From contig JAAMPI010000059.1 of NCBI GenBank assembly GCA_013054445.1, forward strand, positions 1-64,000: 64,000 nt of DNA. Reading direction: 5' to 3'. Numbering within the stretch: position 1 is the first letter of the stretch; every line of letters begins with the position of its first letter. The position numbers and the translations under genes are program-made. Origin of the DNA: Cudoniella acicularis (lineage: Eukaryota; Ascomycota; Leotiomycetes; Helotiales; Helotiaceae). The notes below the pieces were generated by a model. The model worked only from the letters and a program-made list of their open reading frames with translations. It did no database searches and was not told where the DNA came from. Below are positions 11,347-22,636 of this stretch, in pieces.

Positions 11347-12956
11347 TTTTGTTGAGTTGTGAGGTGTTTGAAGAATTGGGGAATTGAAATTTATGTGGAG
11401 ATGATGCTTTGGGGCTAAGAAATAATTATAGAATTAAATTGTGTCAATTTCAGCCAGTGAAATTTCAACGGGGTTGAATATAAAATTAAGGTTGATGAGA
11501 AAAGAGAAGTGTTGACTGTAGCTGCAAATGATCAAAGTGAAATAATAAGCGTTGATGGCCAGGAAACTATGAATCTTATACAGTGCGCTGAGAATCGAAA
11601 CACCAACAGCTCATGCCGTTGGAAACAATTGACAGGACAAATTTAGACCAGTAAAATGAAACTGGTCAGGGGTTTCGGCCCTACGTGAGAGGGCTATTCT
11701 CGAAGAAACGCGGCGCTTGAGAGCGAACTCATCATGAGACGGAAGGCTTGTTAATGGGCCACGAACCTAAACAGTACTGGGAACAAACTCATCTCATTCT
11801 GATGCTTCAGAATACGAAAAGACCCGAACCCCGTACTACGGGCGAAGGAGCAATTGGCTAGGTCAGACCCGATGGAATGGATGTAGTTTCAAGCCGCAAC
11901 ATGAAATCAAAACAATAGTCCAATGAGAAAACTGGAAGCCATTCGTCTCATGTGCTAGCTGTAAGGAACCAGGTACATAGGGCAAAAGACCGCGACCTAT
12001 TGTACGGCCATGTTGTAGCCGCACAAATCGAGAGGGCGAATCAATAAGCGCCAGAAAAAGGTCACGCGCTTTCTAAGACGACTCCAGGTATAAACGTCCT
12101 GGCGCTTTGCAGAGTTTAATGCCAGCCAACAGTCTGCACCGCATGAGAGGAGACCTCACAAGGCGGCCGTGGCTGAGGCTCTGTTAGCAAGCTCAACGAT
12201 ACAAGAGTAGTCAGACGTTGTTGGGAGGTTTCGAAGCAGACGCAAGCAAGTGAAGAGTAAGATTTGATTGGTGCTAAAACACGCGCCGCGCAGATGTTGG
12301 ACAATGATTGGCTGGAAAGGGTACAAAAGAACCGAATTTGCTGACTCAGCGCCCCGCAGACACGGCCCCCTTCAGACGAATTTCAGGGGCAGCCAAAAAA
12401 GTTCATAAGGTCACCAAAAAGATTCACGATGCGATACGCAGATTTTTTATTAAAAAATCATGTGCCAGGCCACGAACTTACGTTGCTTGAGATCGCGGGA
12501 GGCTGAGTGTTCTCAAAACTTTCACAAAACGAAAGCTAACTCCTATCGCCTTTCTAGCAGCATTTCCAGTACCGTTCTTGGTATGGATGGTGGATTTATG
12601 GATTGTGGAAGGATTGTTTCTGCGAAAGGACCTTCAAAAAATACATTACTGCTAATGAAAAATAAAGCTTGATGTCAATGGAGACCGACACCCATTCAAA
12701 GAGGTGACATTCAAGCTGAAAGAGGGGGAAGCGCCAAATACAATTCCTTCTACTGCTTCTTAAGCCTCCTCGCATTTGAAGAATGGATGATCACATTTAA
12801 GAACAATGGAAAAAATAGAAAATGAATCGTGCGAACCAAATTCTGGAAATGATAGTATGAAGCAGCCAAACATGCTTTAATATTCTAAGCCCATCTAGCG
12901 TTTCAAAACATGGTCTTAACTCCCAAACCGTGTGGAAGAGCTCGAGAACAGAGTAT
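11347..12956. other. Intergenic, no supported gene
   Basis: Upstream region of the hypothetical protein gene and downstream region of the glycosyltransferase. Only short overlapping open frames are present (for example near 12308-12490), without domains, sound starts or codon-usage support. No clear repeat or RNA gene is seen. Confidence 0.55.
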
Positions 12957-14462
12957 CTAGCTGAGATGATGTCCAGCCGCCAATTCATCGATCTGCTGTG
13001 CCACGACACTAATCGGATCAAAAGTAGCCATCTCCGCCTCCAACTCCTTTCCCCTGGTTTTATACTTGGGGTTTGAGAGAATCTCATCGACCGCATTTCG
13101 AAGGGCCTCTGGAGTCGGTTTACCGGTGCGTAAGTTGACCCCGATTCCACAAAACTCGGCTCTAGTAGCCGTCTCCGGTTTATCCTCAGAATCGCCAGCA
13201 ACAATCAGCGGCGTCCCATTTTTAATAGCGTGTTGAAAAGCCCCATAACCACCATTTGAGATAAACACCTCTGAGTTAGGTAGTAAATCATCAAATGGAA
13301 TCCAGTCTGCCACTCTAGCATTTGGAGGGATTGGCGTGCCTTCGGGAAGCTTCGCATCTTTGCTTCCCAATGCGACAACAACGAGAATGTCTTTGCGATC
13401 TTTGAATGCTTCTAGAGTTGGGATGATGAGCTCGGTGTAGTCCAACGCTAAACTCCCCTGAGAGACGCCCACGATTTTCTTTTTGCCATTGTTATTGGCA
13501 ACTTCGTCCCACCATGTCAGTTGCTTTGCTGCAAGAGGATCGTAGTCGCCTTTGGGAAGACCGCCCGCAAAGCGAATAGTGCTTAGTGCATCACTGCGGG
13601 GGTATTCAGCGGAGGGGATACACATTTGCACAAACCGATCTGGCGAAAGGTAAGGGGCGTCAAAGAGAGAGTGGGACGGTTTTTTTGCGCCAACGATCTC
13701 GAACTGGGAGGCGAAAAGACTCTCGGTTTCGGTGAACGCTTGTTGAAATCCTGCGGCCATGGCTTTATTTCTTTTTAGGCCTTCAGGAGAGCTGTCTGGG
13801 GGTATGCCTGGGCCGAAAGGAGCGAGATCGACACTGCTGAGTGTCATTGGAATTATTCCTACACCCAGAGTTGCTTCAGGCTTCACACTTCCTGCACCAT
13901 TGACGACAGGAAGAGCTCCAAAGAACGCTGCTTCGCTGAGTTGAATGATCGGTCGGTCGGGATGTTGCTCCTTCAGCTGTTTTAAAGCCACCTGCATGGC
14001 CTCGTGTTGCGAGGGAATACACTTAATGAAAGTATTTTCAATATCATACTTCAGCTGAATCGGGCCAGGTGGGAGCTTAAATCGCTCTGGCCACCGGCTC
14101 TCCAATTCTGCCTCATAATAGTCGCCATAGCCTTCAATGGAAACATAACTTGCTCCGATTTCTTCCACAATCTTCCGCCAATGACTTGAGCTGACGAAAG
14201 TGACTTCGTAACCTTTGGAAATCAAGCCTTTAGCGATTGCGCGGATTGGTGAGACATGCTGGGACGAGTTAGCAAGCTTCTAATCCAGATTTTTCATGAC
14301 TGGTCGGAGCAGGAAACACCGTTTTAGTGTATTTCACGAGTATGTGATTGCTGCGAAACGTATCGTTGGAGTCGATTCCAAAGTACTAAAGAACGTGGAT
14401 ATGCTTACACCATATATAGGAGTGCATCCAATAAGAACGAGGGGTTTCGTGGTAGATGCCAT
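12957..14462 (-). CDS. Family 1 glycosyltransferase (UDP-glycosyltransferase / MGT-like)
   Basis: GT-B fold glycosyltransferase that would move a sugar from a UDP-sugar to a small lipophilic acceptor; the substrate cannot be read from sequence. Two exons in transcript order, 14462-14409 and 14258-12957, give 451 residues. The first exon is MASTTKPLVLIGCTPIYG, joined in phase to HVSPIRAIAKGLISKGYEV, the usual N-terminal Rossmann start with an HxxP-like acceptor-site His. The C-terminal donor domain has VGVSQGSLALD, VADWIPFDDLLP and the signature SNGGYGAFQHAIKNGTPLIV followed by GDSEDKPETATRAEF. That variant replaces the common HGG and DQ with NGG and DKPE, typical of the fungal/bacterial MGT branch. 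It has no membrane segment, so it is likely cytosolic. It is not in an obvious biosynthetic cluster; detoxification or secondary metabolism is an inference. Confidence 0.87.
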
Positions 14463-14585
14463 GATAGAGATTAGAAACTGTCACTGCTTGAGAAAGTCTC
14501 GAGATGCGCAATCAGTTTGCCTTGCCGGAAAGCAAGTGTAGATTGAAGTGGGAAGTTTAAATAAAGGGAAAAAATGAGAACGTTA

Positions 14586-14714
14586 CTCTCCCCCCCCCCT
14601 AAATAATTGTAATTGTGGGTCCGATGGCAGAGGTACTTTTGTATGGCAAAACGACCGTGCCAGCCTGGTTTGTATGGGACCCGACAGTTACAATTATTTA
14701 GGGGGGGGGGAGAG
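14586..14714. mobile_element. MITE-like inverted-repeat element
   Basis: A 129-bp element with perfect terminal inverted repeats of about 26 bp: CTCT, then ten C, then TAAATAATTGTAA at the left end, mirrored at the right end as TTACAATTATTTA, ten G, AGAG. It is flanked by TA on both sides (14584-14585 and 14715-14716), the target-site signature of Tc1/mariner-type elements. The inverted symmetry continues imperfectly inward (GGGTCC against GGGACC). There is no coding capacity. It sits just upstream of the glycosyltransferase, so it may also affect that promoter. The structure is visible directly; mobility is inferred. Confidence 0.7.
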
Positions 14715-14762
14715 TAAAAGGTTGTATACTTATCCTCTGCAGGACCAAAAATCCAATAAATA

Positions 14763-14872
14763 CACAGCCTTACTTCGCTGCGTTCCTTGCTTGACGCTCG
14801 CTCGCGGCTCAGTCACTCTTCGAGCGTCCTGCATGACCCCCAAGCCTCAAAAAGAAGCTTTTGAGGCTGTGC
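14763..14872. repeat. Hairpin-rich patch next to the MITE
   Basis: Three nested or adjacent perfect stems lie within 110 bp: CACAGCCT (14763) with AGGCTGTG at the far end, GACGCTCG at 14793-14800 with CGAGCGTC at 14821-14828, and AGCCTCAAAA at 14843-14852 with TTTTGAGGCT at 14859-14868 around a six-base loop. It may be the end of a decayed transposon or a second foldback element. There is no open frame of note. Confidence 0.5.
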
Positions 14873-17800
14873 ATAAGCAACTCTAAGGGGACTTTCGTAA
14901 AATCCGGCCAATAACCTTAACAGGTTTGTATAAGTAGAAGTACTTTGACAATGATTTGGAATCGAATTACTCGCTCCACCTTTTTCCCATAGTTGGTTCC
15001 TCGAAACTTCACAATAGGGCTGGCTGGTAGGCTACTTTTACGACGATTCCCTTGTCCAGCTGTCCAGTACCCATAATGCGCTTCTAGAGAAGGCGACTAT
15101 TCTGTAGTCGTACCATGGCCTAGAACTACAGCGTACTTCATTCGGGGATCACCGTCGACTAACACAATCGCTATGGACGGTGGAAGCGCTTTCAGATAGC
15201 AAAGACACGGCCAACTTTGCGGAAGTTAGGTTTAGTCTGGGTGGTGGCAGAGCCGCACTTAGAGTTGCCTAGGACTACAAGTGGAAACCAGCCTACAAGA
15301 TTGAGATAATCGTCTGCCCTTACTCGAATAAGGCTGAGGCAGCGCAAATCTGTGCTAGCGGCCACGGTTTGTCATGCAAGAGGCGAGGGCTAACGCATGT
15401 CAGCAATTGCCGGGAAAAGGCGGACAGAGTTGACGCTCATTCGATGTGATAAAAAAGCTGGAAAATGATCCACGAGTCGCGCTGCTGAATTCATCAAGGT
15501 TGTTGGTTGGTTGTAAGCACTATTAATTAGCAAACTTTTGATTTGCACAGGGCGAGAACTGCTATGGAGCTCTTGATATATCTGCTGGCGGGGCTGTGCT
15601 GGTTTGTCAAAGGCGGGCAGTAGTAAATTGTGATTCTAAATTCTAGTGTCAGCACTGCTTAATTTGCAAAGGGGGGGTGAGGATATTAGGGAATCCTGAA
15701 TAAAACTACATGACAATCTTGACTGCCGCTCCTTTCTACTCTGACATTAGAAGAATCGTAAAGTCAAGCCCTAAAAGATGCACTGTTCGCAGCGCGAAAG
15801 CAGAATTGATTGCTCTTTCCCATATCGCCTGACATCTTCCTTTGTTCAGCTAAAATTCCAGAAATTATAAGTTTTCCAACCGTGCTGTGAATTCTAAACC
15901 ACACTTGAGATGTTTCCTTTTTTTGTCGAATTAGATGTCTTCCCGAGAAAATAGGACCTGAACGCTATTCCGACTAAAATATCACGCTCTCAGTTGTTGG
16001 ACGAGTTGGCTGACGACCAAATCCAGTCTCGATCTTGGAAGGCGTCACCTAGCGATAACTGCATCTAATATCGGCAAGATGTAAGACTCCATAGTTTTAT
16101 TCGTTCCACGTACGCACGCCAGCTCACAGTTGTCCCGTAGCAGGTTAAATGATAGCCAATATAAATCCTTATACTGTCAGTTCCTCAGATGCATGCTAAA
16201 ATAGGAATGACGAGAGAGTAATGAACAATGACAGAAGTTCGAAGCAAATTTACTCTCATCCTTTTCACAAGCTTGCGTGTCGGAAATCCGAACTTTGAGC
16301 AACATACTGACCTGCAGGTTAATGTCTCATATTTTGTAGCTGATTCTTGTTCAAGCCACTGCACACTTCGTCATATTTCCAAAGAAGTTTCAATGTCTCC
16401 GCAAGTAAGAGCGGATTCTGCGGGCACAGTTCTGAACTTTTTGATAAAATGCAGTTCGACGCGAAAATCTATATTGAAACTTGGAAAGGATTTACTAGGA
16501 AAATTAGCTGCCATTCATCGTCACTAGACGACAATTCAAGGAGGAACAAATATCTCCAAATGGAGCATGTCTGCCTTTCTAAAACTGTCTTATGTAAACC
16601 ATGGATGGTGACAAAGTTCCAGGGACCCATATTGAATGTAAATTCCGAAAATCCAACTTCAGAATCATGAGGAAAAAGGAATATAAATGAGGATGACTCT
16701 CACATATTCAAATGCATCAACGTGTTATCTCTCTTGCACTTCAAGGGTGATTGTGACAGCAGAACGGTGTTAGCTGCAAAACACCCTCAAACCTTCATCA
16801 TCCAATCCTGGAATGTCCTTGCCATTCTCGAGGTTATTCCCACTGTCTCGGAACGGCCTTGCAAAATCTGCTAGTTTGGAATTTGGTGAACACGCACGAC
16901 TAGCTCGTCCACCAGCCATGATGAAGCATTCCAACCCCCACTGACGCTTAATTAGATGATGAATGCTCACTGGCTCAACACTTTAAAATAATGTGCTGTT
17001 GATGCGTTCTGAATTGCTCAACAGCTTATCGGTCCCCCATATCGTGAAAGGAGGAGCAAATGAATAAAGCCGCATTTGGAGAGAAAAAGAAACACTTGAC
17101 ATGGGGATGTTGTCACAACGATTGGAGAAGGATTCCCGATGCTTCCCGGACTGTGAAGCTCTGGACCTCTGGACCTCTGCGCACAACTCTTGGTGCCCGT
17201 TGAAAGACGCGAATAAATTCCAACCTTCCGCTATGTCCATTACCTGGTATTTCCAAGCTGTAAGTGGGCCGTTGTAATAACATCGCAGGAAGTAACTAGA
17301 AGTCTGAAACACATCTTATCAAAACCCAAAAAATCGATCGATAGGGTTCTGCCGTTGATGCAGCCCCATATCGGTTGTCTCATCTAAAAAGATATGGCTT
17401 TCCAACAACTCGGATCTGGAGAAGCTAGTGGAGACCACGAAAACAAATCTTAAACAGCGCGTCGACCTGAACTCCGGGACTGATCATGAGATCAAGGGTT
17501 TGAAATTGGTGAGTGATGTTGAGATGAAAGAGCCACGTGGCAGCGATGCCGCTCGTACTGAAACCAAGAAGAGGAAGCCGAGCAGACTTTCTTTTTCCTT
17601 GGCCCTCCGAGAAAAAACCTTCCAGTGAATTTTTTCTTGAAACGCTCGTTCGCTGACATCCCGTGTTCCCCGGGTGTTGATCGAGATCTCTTCCGTGAAC
17701 CATGCTGCCACCCTCCATGGTGATCCTGCGTTTAAAATCTCCAGATATGATCATAGAGGTCTCCGTACCTTCCTTTTCCACCTCACCCTACTTCCGTGAG

Positions 17801-19252
17801 GACACATCGTGGCCCTCAGCTTGTATGCAGAAACGTGTTTCCGGACGAGAACACCCCACGATGAATTGGAGATCCTTGTGCAACCAGCAGTCGTCATTCA
17901 GCCTTCCTTCAGAAGTCGATGGCGAGCCTGGATAATCCGAGGCACAATTGCATAATCAAGCAGACTGCTCCCCTCCCCTCCCCTCTCTCTCACCCTATGA
18001 TAGCGCATGCGGTACGTCGCGCAACCACGCAATCTGATTGTCTGATGCATGGAAACATGGAAGAAGAGGGGAACGCGAAGGTACTCGCCGGGAAGGAGCG
18101 GGCATCGAGGGCGCGGAGGCTGCGGAGCGGTGCGGTGCATCGATATCCACATGCCACATGCCACAACTTGTGGTCTGGTCTGGTCTGGTCTGGGAGAGGA
18201 GACCAAGGGCAAGCGCTGCACACTGCACAGGGTCATGTGGCGTGGATCTGCTGGGGCCGGCGGTATCTGGAAAGGGAGGTGGTGCAGATTGCTGCTGTTG
18301 GACCGTTGGTGTGATGCCACTGTGATGCGGTGGGCGATATCGATGCTAAGTGGCCCCTCAATTGGAGCGTTGAAGCGTCGTGCTCCCGCTCTGCACTCTC
18401 CAAGGCCAAGGTCAGCATGCGGCGTCTTTCTTGCAGTTGAAGTTGCAGTTGCAGTTGCAGTTGCAGGCTACAGCGCAGGAGACGATGCGGACAGCGATGT
18501 TGACGTCGCATCAATTGTCGATACAGTACGCATACGGTGTAGTGGGAGAGACTCGGTGAGGGGATGGCCGTGATTCTCCTAGTTAGGACCAATATTATGA
18601 CTGAATAGAGACGCCGGCAGGATTGTCGGGCGTGGAGCCCGAGCCGAGCCACGGGATTCTCGGCTGCAGCTCCAGCCGATGTCTGTTCAGCGCTCACTAT
18701 GACTGTTGCTCGACTTGCTCGGTGTTTGCTCCTCCCAGGAGTCCCTGACTCCCAGGTGCCCACTACCCAGCCAGGTACGCCCATCCAGAATCCCAGCAGC
18801 TTGTCTCCCTCCACACACACACACACAATCTCCCTCGGCGCTGTTTGCGACCTATCGTTTTGTCTCAGATGTTCATCGTCTTTCGTTCTCCAGCGACCGA
18901 GGGCGCGTGTCGTGGGGGATGCCGATGTGCCAATGGTGAACAATCAGGCAATGCCATTATCGTGAAGGCCCCCCCAGGCAGCCGAATCTTGACTTTGAAA
19001 GCCTCACTTTCTTGGTTTGCCATTTTTACACCGCCGTCCTCCTGCAGCTGCCGGGCTGTGCACGTCCTCTCCAGTACAGATCGCATATCGTCAGATCGGC
19101 CAGGACGGGCGCTCGGCATGCCATTGATTCGTTTCTTCAAATAGAAGAGAAAGTGGGGTTTGGCCACCTGATTCTAGCTTTGCTGAAAGTATACATATAT
19201 GTGCCTGCTTATTCGGAAGGAAAGCGTCCTTGCCCACAAAAGAGCCAGCACA
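14873..19252. other. Long gene-poor interval, possibly decayed transposon DNA
   Basis: No supported gene. Short open frames occur on both strands (for example 16228-16670 plus, 16770-17312 minus, 17425-17781 minus) but overlap each other and show no domain. The interval 17900-18950 is GC-richer, with open frames in several phases at once, as expected by chance. It contains simple repeats: a TCTGG pentamer near 18170-18193, a GTTGCA hexamer near 18436-18466 and a CA run near 18813-18826. The last kilobase is presumably the promoter of the small cysteine-rich gene at 19495. Confidence 0.5.
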
Positions 19253-19258
19253 TATAAA
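19253..19258 (+). promoter_or_regulatory. TATA box of the cysteine-rich peptide gene
   Basis: TATAAA lies 237 nt upstream of the ATG at 19495. It is followed by a long CT/CA-rich leader with almost no G, the usual leader of strongly expressed fungal genes. A TATA-initiated transcript would start near 19285 and have a leader of about 210 nt. Inferred from sequence only. Confidence 0.55.
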
Positions 19259-19494
19259 GCTCTCTCCTCCCCCTAAGCAAGCATCATCACCGGCACCAAT
19301 CTCTCATACCAGCTTGACAACCAACTAGTTCTACACCTCACACCTCACACCTCCCACAAACACTACTATATTCTCTTCACTCGATCGTCTTACTCATCCT
19401 ACATTCGCACAATCACTCATCAATACAATCTCCCTCAAAACACCAACGCTGCCTCAGACAGTAGCTCTCTCACTCATCCCGCCTTCCAACCAAA

Positions 19495-19611
19495 ATGGCT
19501 ATCACCTCGCCAAAACCTCTCGTTGACCACTGCTGTGGCTACTGTTGTAAAGCGGAGGAGGAAGGGAGTCACGAAAATTGTGGTTGGTGTGACGTCACAG
19601 ACTGTTTGTGA
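19495..19611 (+). CDS. Small cysteine-rich peptide (38 aa)
   Basis: A 38-residue peptide starting MAITSPKPLVDHCCGYCC and ending GWCDVTDCL. Seven of 38 residues are Cys, arranged CC-x2-CC, ten residues, C-x2-C, four residues, C. There is no signal peptide, so a cytosolic role is likely. Paired and CxxC cysteines suggest metal binding, as in metallothionein-like peptides, but the pattern is not one of the classical CxC fungal metallothioneins. The start has a good fungal context (CCAAAATGGC), a TATA box 237 nt upstream and a long CT-rich leader. These features together argue for a real, strongly expressed gene. I do not recognise a family. It could also be the first exon of something longer, though no obvious continuation is seen. 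Confidence 0.6.
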   Translation: MAITSPKPLVDHCCGYCCKAEEEGSHENCGWCDVTDCL

Positions 19612-19922
19612 CCGGCAGGACCAATTCTCTTTCTGTCGATACCCAAGAGCGAATGAATGATTGATTGATGCATTAAGGGCTGGTCTTCTGGGCAGTTGCT
19701 TTTCTAGGCGCATGGGTTGCAAGGATTCAAAGCATGGCACGGATGGGTTTGCTGGGTTTCTGGAGTTCACGGGAGCACTTTAGGATGACGAAATGCTTGG
19801 GGGGTTGGACAACTTCTCGGTATTTTGTGACGAATTATAATGACACCATGTCATTGATGACCTGAACGCCTTCCTGGTATCATGTCCTTGTGCTCCAAAT
19901 TTGTTCCCCAAATTTACAATGC

Positions 19923-21926
19923 TCAACCCAGACTCAAAAACACCCCTGAGATGCTTGATTTATCGTATTTGACGTACTTTCCTTTTCCCTTGTCGACTTC
20001 ATGATAACGATCCCAGAATCGACCATATAGTGGCTCAATCATTTGTTGCACTTGCCGTGCAAGTATCTCTCGAACTTCTCTCTCCATATTCAAAGCCTTG
20101 TGTTTGGCCACTAATTCATCAAAACTTGTGTTAAATAGCCTGAACTTCTCCTTGACAGCATCCTTGTCTTTGCTGCTCAAGCCTTTCAGAATTGCGGCAG
20201 AGTCTATAGCTGCAGCGGATCCCGAAGGTGGCCTTTGGGAACCTCGATTCGTGTACTGAACATCGAGTAAGTGGGTTGAAGGCTCTCGCCATGCCATTGT
20301 ATATAATTGGGCTCCGGTCTTGCGCCATTTGTCAACGTCGCTCATGCGGGACGAAAGCAAAGGCTGCAAGTCCGAATTTCGGATCATACGATCAACTATC
20401 GTGGCATTGTTGGCAATGAAAACGCCCAAGGTCGGTTTGCCCTTAAGCAAAGGTTTAGCCTTCACCTCTAAAGACGTGAGTAGGGCGTCGATGGTGTCTA
20501 TACTGTAGTGGGCAAATATTTGCTTCCCATCTGCTCCTACATCAAAGGAGTTCAGGCTTGGAATCTGTTCCATGGAGTTGTTAGATGCCGCCGTTGATTT
20601 CCAGCCACCGTCCCCTAATGAAATCATAATGCTCGAGATAGGACGTAAGAAATCAACCATAGTCTGCAGTCGTGTCATCGTCTCCGAAGTTATTGGCAAC
20701 GCTGCACCATCCGTTGGAATTGCGGGCAGATTGAATATTTTGCGGCGTGTGTCTTCTAATAATTCTCCCAATGACGACTTTCCGGTCTCTCGTATAGGCT
20801 TTAGTGCGGCCGCGAATGATGGTTTCAGCTCCCCAGTCCTGTTCTCCAAAGTGGATGATAGGTTGGACATAATCTCAATAATTTCATATGCTAGGTAGCA
20901 GTCCGTTGTGAGATTTGCTTTAATATGGGCATTTAACTCCCGAAGTGTTCGGGCAAGTTCCGAAATGGCACCCTGACAAGTCAAATTAAAGACTCTGCCC
21001 CATTCATCTCGTGAAAAAAGTGCACAAATGTTATCGTATTCTGCCAAGAAGGCACCTTGAATCCCTCTGGCATATGTAGCCATACCATTTGTTCCTTGCC
21101 TGTAGATGGCATCCGGAGTCTTCTTCCTGGCAGTATTAACGGATGCGGATGCTAGATTTTGTAGAGTTGCCGTGAGGTATGGACCTCGGACACTTGCATA
21201 AGCCTGCAGAACAGGAGACTCTCCTGAACCGCTACCTTGTCGCATGCTAGATGCGATGTAGGAGCTAATCAATCCAAGCCGTGTGGTCTTGTCTTGAGAA
21301 AGCATTGGAAAGGGCTTGTCTTTGGTGATGAAGTGAAGCGGTTCAAGAGGTCTCGAGTCTTCCTGTAATAGCCTTTGGAAATGTCCCTCCAATTGTGTAT
21401 TGCCGGATTTCAGTAGCCTGCTCAAGTCGGCCATGGCTTGTTGATTCGATCGAAGATTCGTCTGCTGCATTTCCGAAAGAGCTTTGTTCACACGTTTGAT
21501 GGAGCTGAGGAATGCTGCAAGGCCAGCCTTCTCCGGGCTATTCTAAAATTAGCATCTACCTTTGCTGAGCACTGCCAGGTACTGACCCTTTCCGTATGAT
21601 TTCTTCTTCATTGCTCTTAATATCAGATGGCTGTCTGATTCTTTCGATTGCTGATAGTATTGAATCAATGTCTGCGAGCAGTTAGATTTGGGATTCGAAC
21701 CGCGAATGGAATACTCACTTGTTCCGAGTGTTTGGAGCTTTTGAGTGTTGCCATAAAGGGGGCCAACAGCATCTTGGACGCTCTTTCCACTGGACTCCAG
21801 TCGGGAAAGCGATGCTTGGATCTTTTTAGTCAACTGGCTTGTCTTTTCAAGCCTCGAGTTAAGCACTTCAACCTCTGCACGCGCTTCCTCGTCGGCAGCC
21901 TGTCTCGAGCCCAAAGAGATGGCCAT
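19923..21926 (-). CDS. EXO70: Exocyst complex component Exo70
   Basis: Subunit of the octameric exocyst that tethers secretory vesicles at growth sites by binding PI(4,5)P2 and Rho GTPases. Three exons in transcript order: 21926-21719, 21671-21587, 21537-19923; 635 residues, with all phases fitting. The N-terminus begins MAISLGSRQAADEEARAEVE, with the coiled-coil NSRLEKTSQLTKKIQASL. The exon 2/3 junction restores the conserved RKGPEKAGLAAFLSS. The C-terminal domain ends with MIEPLYGRFWDRYHEVDKGK and YVKYDKSSI, the basic lipid-binding end of the family. An in-frame ATG 54 nt upstream exists, but MAISLG matches the usual fungal start. It diverges from the phospholipase gene, with about 710 bp between starts. 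Confidence 0.92.
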
Positions 21927-22636
21927 TTTGTTTTGTTGTCGCCATCTGCTCCACTCTGACGGCGCATTGAAGTGATCCATGACGAGGTGCGCTAACCCCC
22001 AACGGGCATTCAGATCCGACCGCTTGGCAGAAGGTACGAAGTAAGTTTAAGGTTGTCAGCTCTTCCAGAAGGTCAGCACCTTCTTTCGATCCAAACTGAT
22101 TCCAGAAAACGGGTGCTGAGAGAGGAGGGCAAAGACGAGTTGTATTTGCCGTTGGCGTGCGAGCTTGCGGACGGAGGGGGACTGACGGAAAGGAAGACAT
22201 TGCAATCTTGGGTCGGCCGATCTGTAAAGTGAATGTCGTGTAAAGGGTTCACTTTATTGGGTTATAGAGACTATTTCCTACTGTGAAGCAGCGGCGGCAA
22301 AATCTATTCGATTCAATCTACCCTTAATCGAGAACAAGAGCCGCCCATTTGACACAAGGCAAGGGAGCGCAGATCTGTCTACGTGTACCTAGCATTCAAC
22401 AGGTGAGTAGTGACCGACATAGGTACTGCAGCAGTAGCAAAATTCCTGCATTTCCATCTGCCAAGACCCATCCGCCATTGAATTCACATGAAAAACCATC
22501 CCATCTTCCCATCTTCTCGTCTGTACTCACGCCATGCTTTCGACTATTTCCTATCCTGCTGCAGTTCCGTGCACCCTGTCACTCGTTTCACCCATGCCTT
22601 CTTAAATGCAGAACGAGGCCCTATTGCTCATACACG

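Noticed and set aside
16228..17781. Possible genes in the gene-poor interval
   Set aside because: Frames are short and lack domains, and I could not build a spliced model that reads as a known protein.
18233..18943. Minus-strand 236-codon frame with a Gln/Leu repeat
   Set aside because: The repeat is a GTTGCA microsatellite read in one phase. Several other long frames overlap the same GC-rich stretch, as expected by chance.
19474..19770. Minus-strand 98-codon frame over the Cys-rich peptide gene
   Set aside because: Antisense to a frame with a TATA box, leader and good start; no domain.
21672..21718. B-box-like GGTTCGAATCCC on the minus strand, suggesting a tRNA
   Set aside because: It lies inside an EXO70 intron. 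The bases around it do not pair as a T-arm, and there is no A-box or acceptor stem at the right distance.
21868..22200. Minus-strand 110-codon frame overlapping the EXO70 start
   Set aside because: It runs in a different frame over EXO70 exon 1, which is firmly supported by homology; the rest is probably 5' leader.
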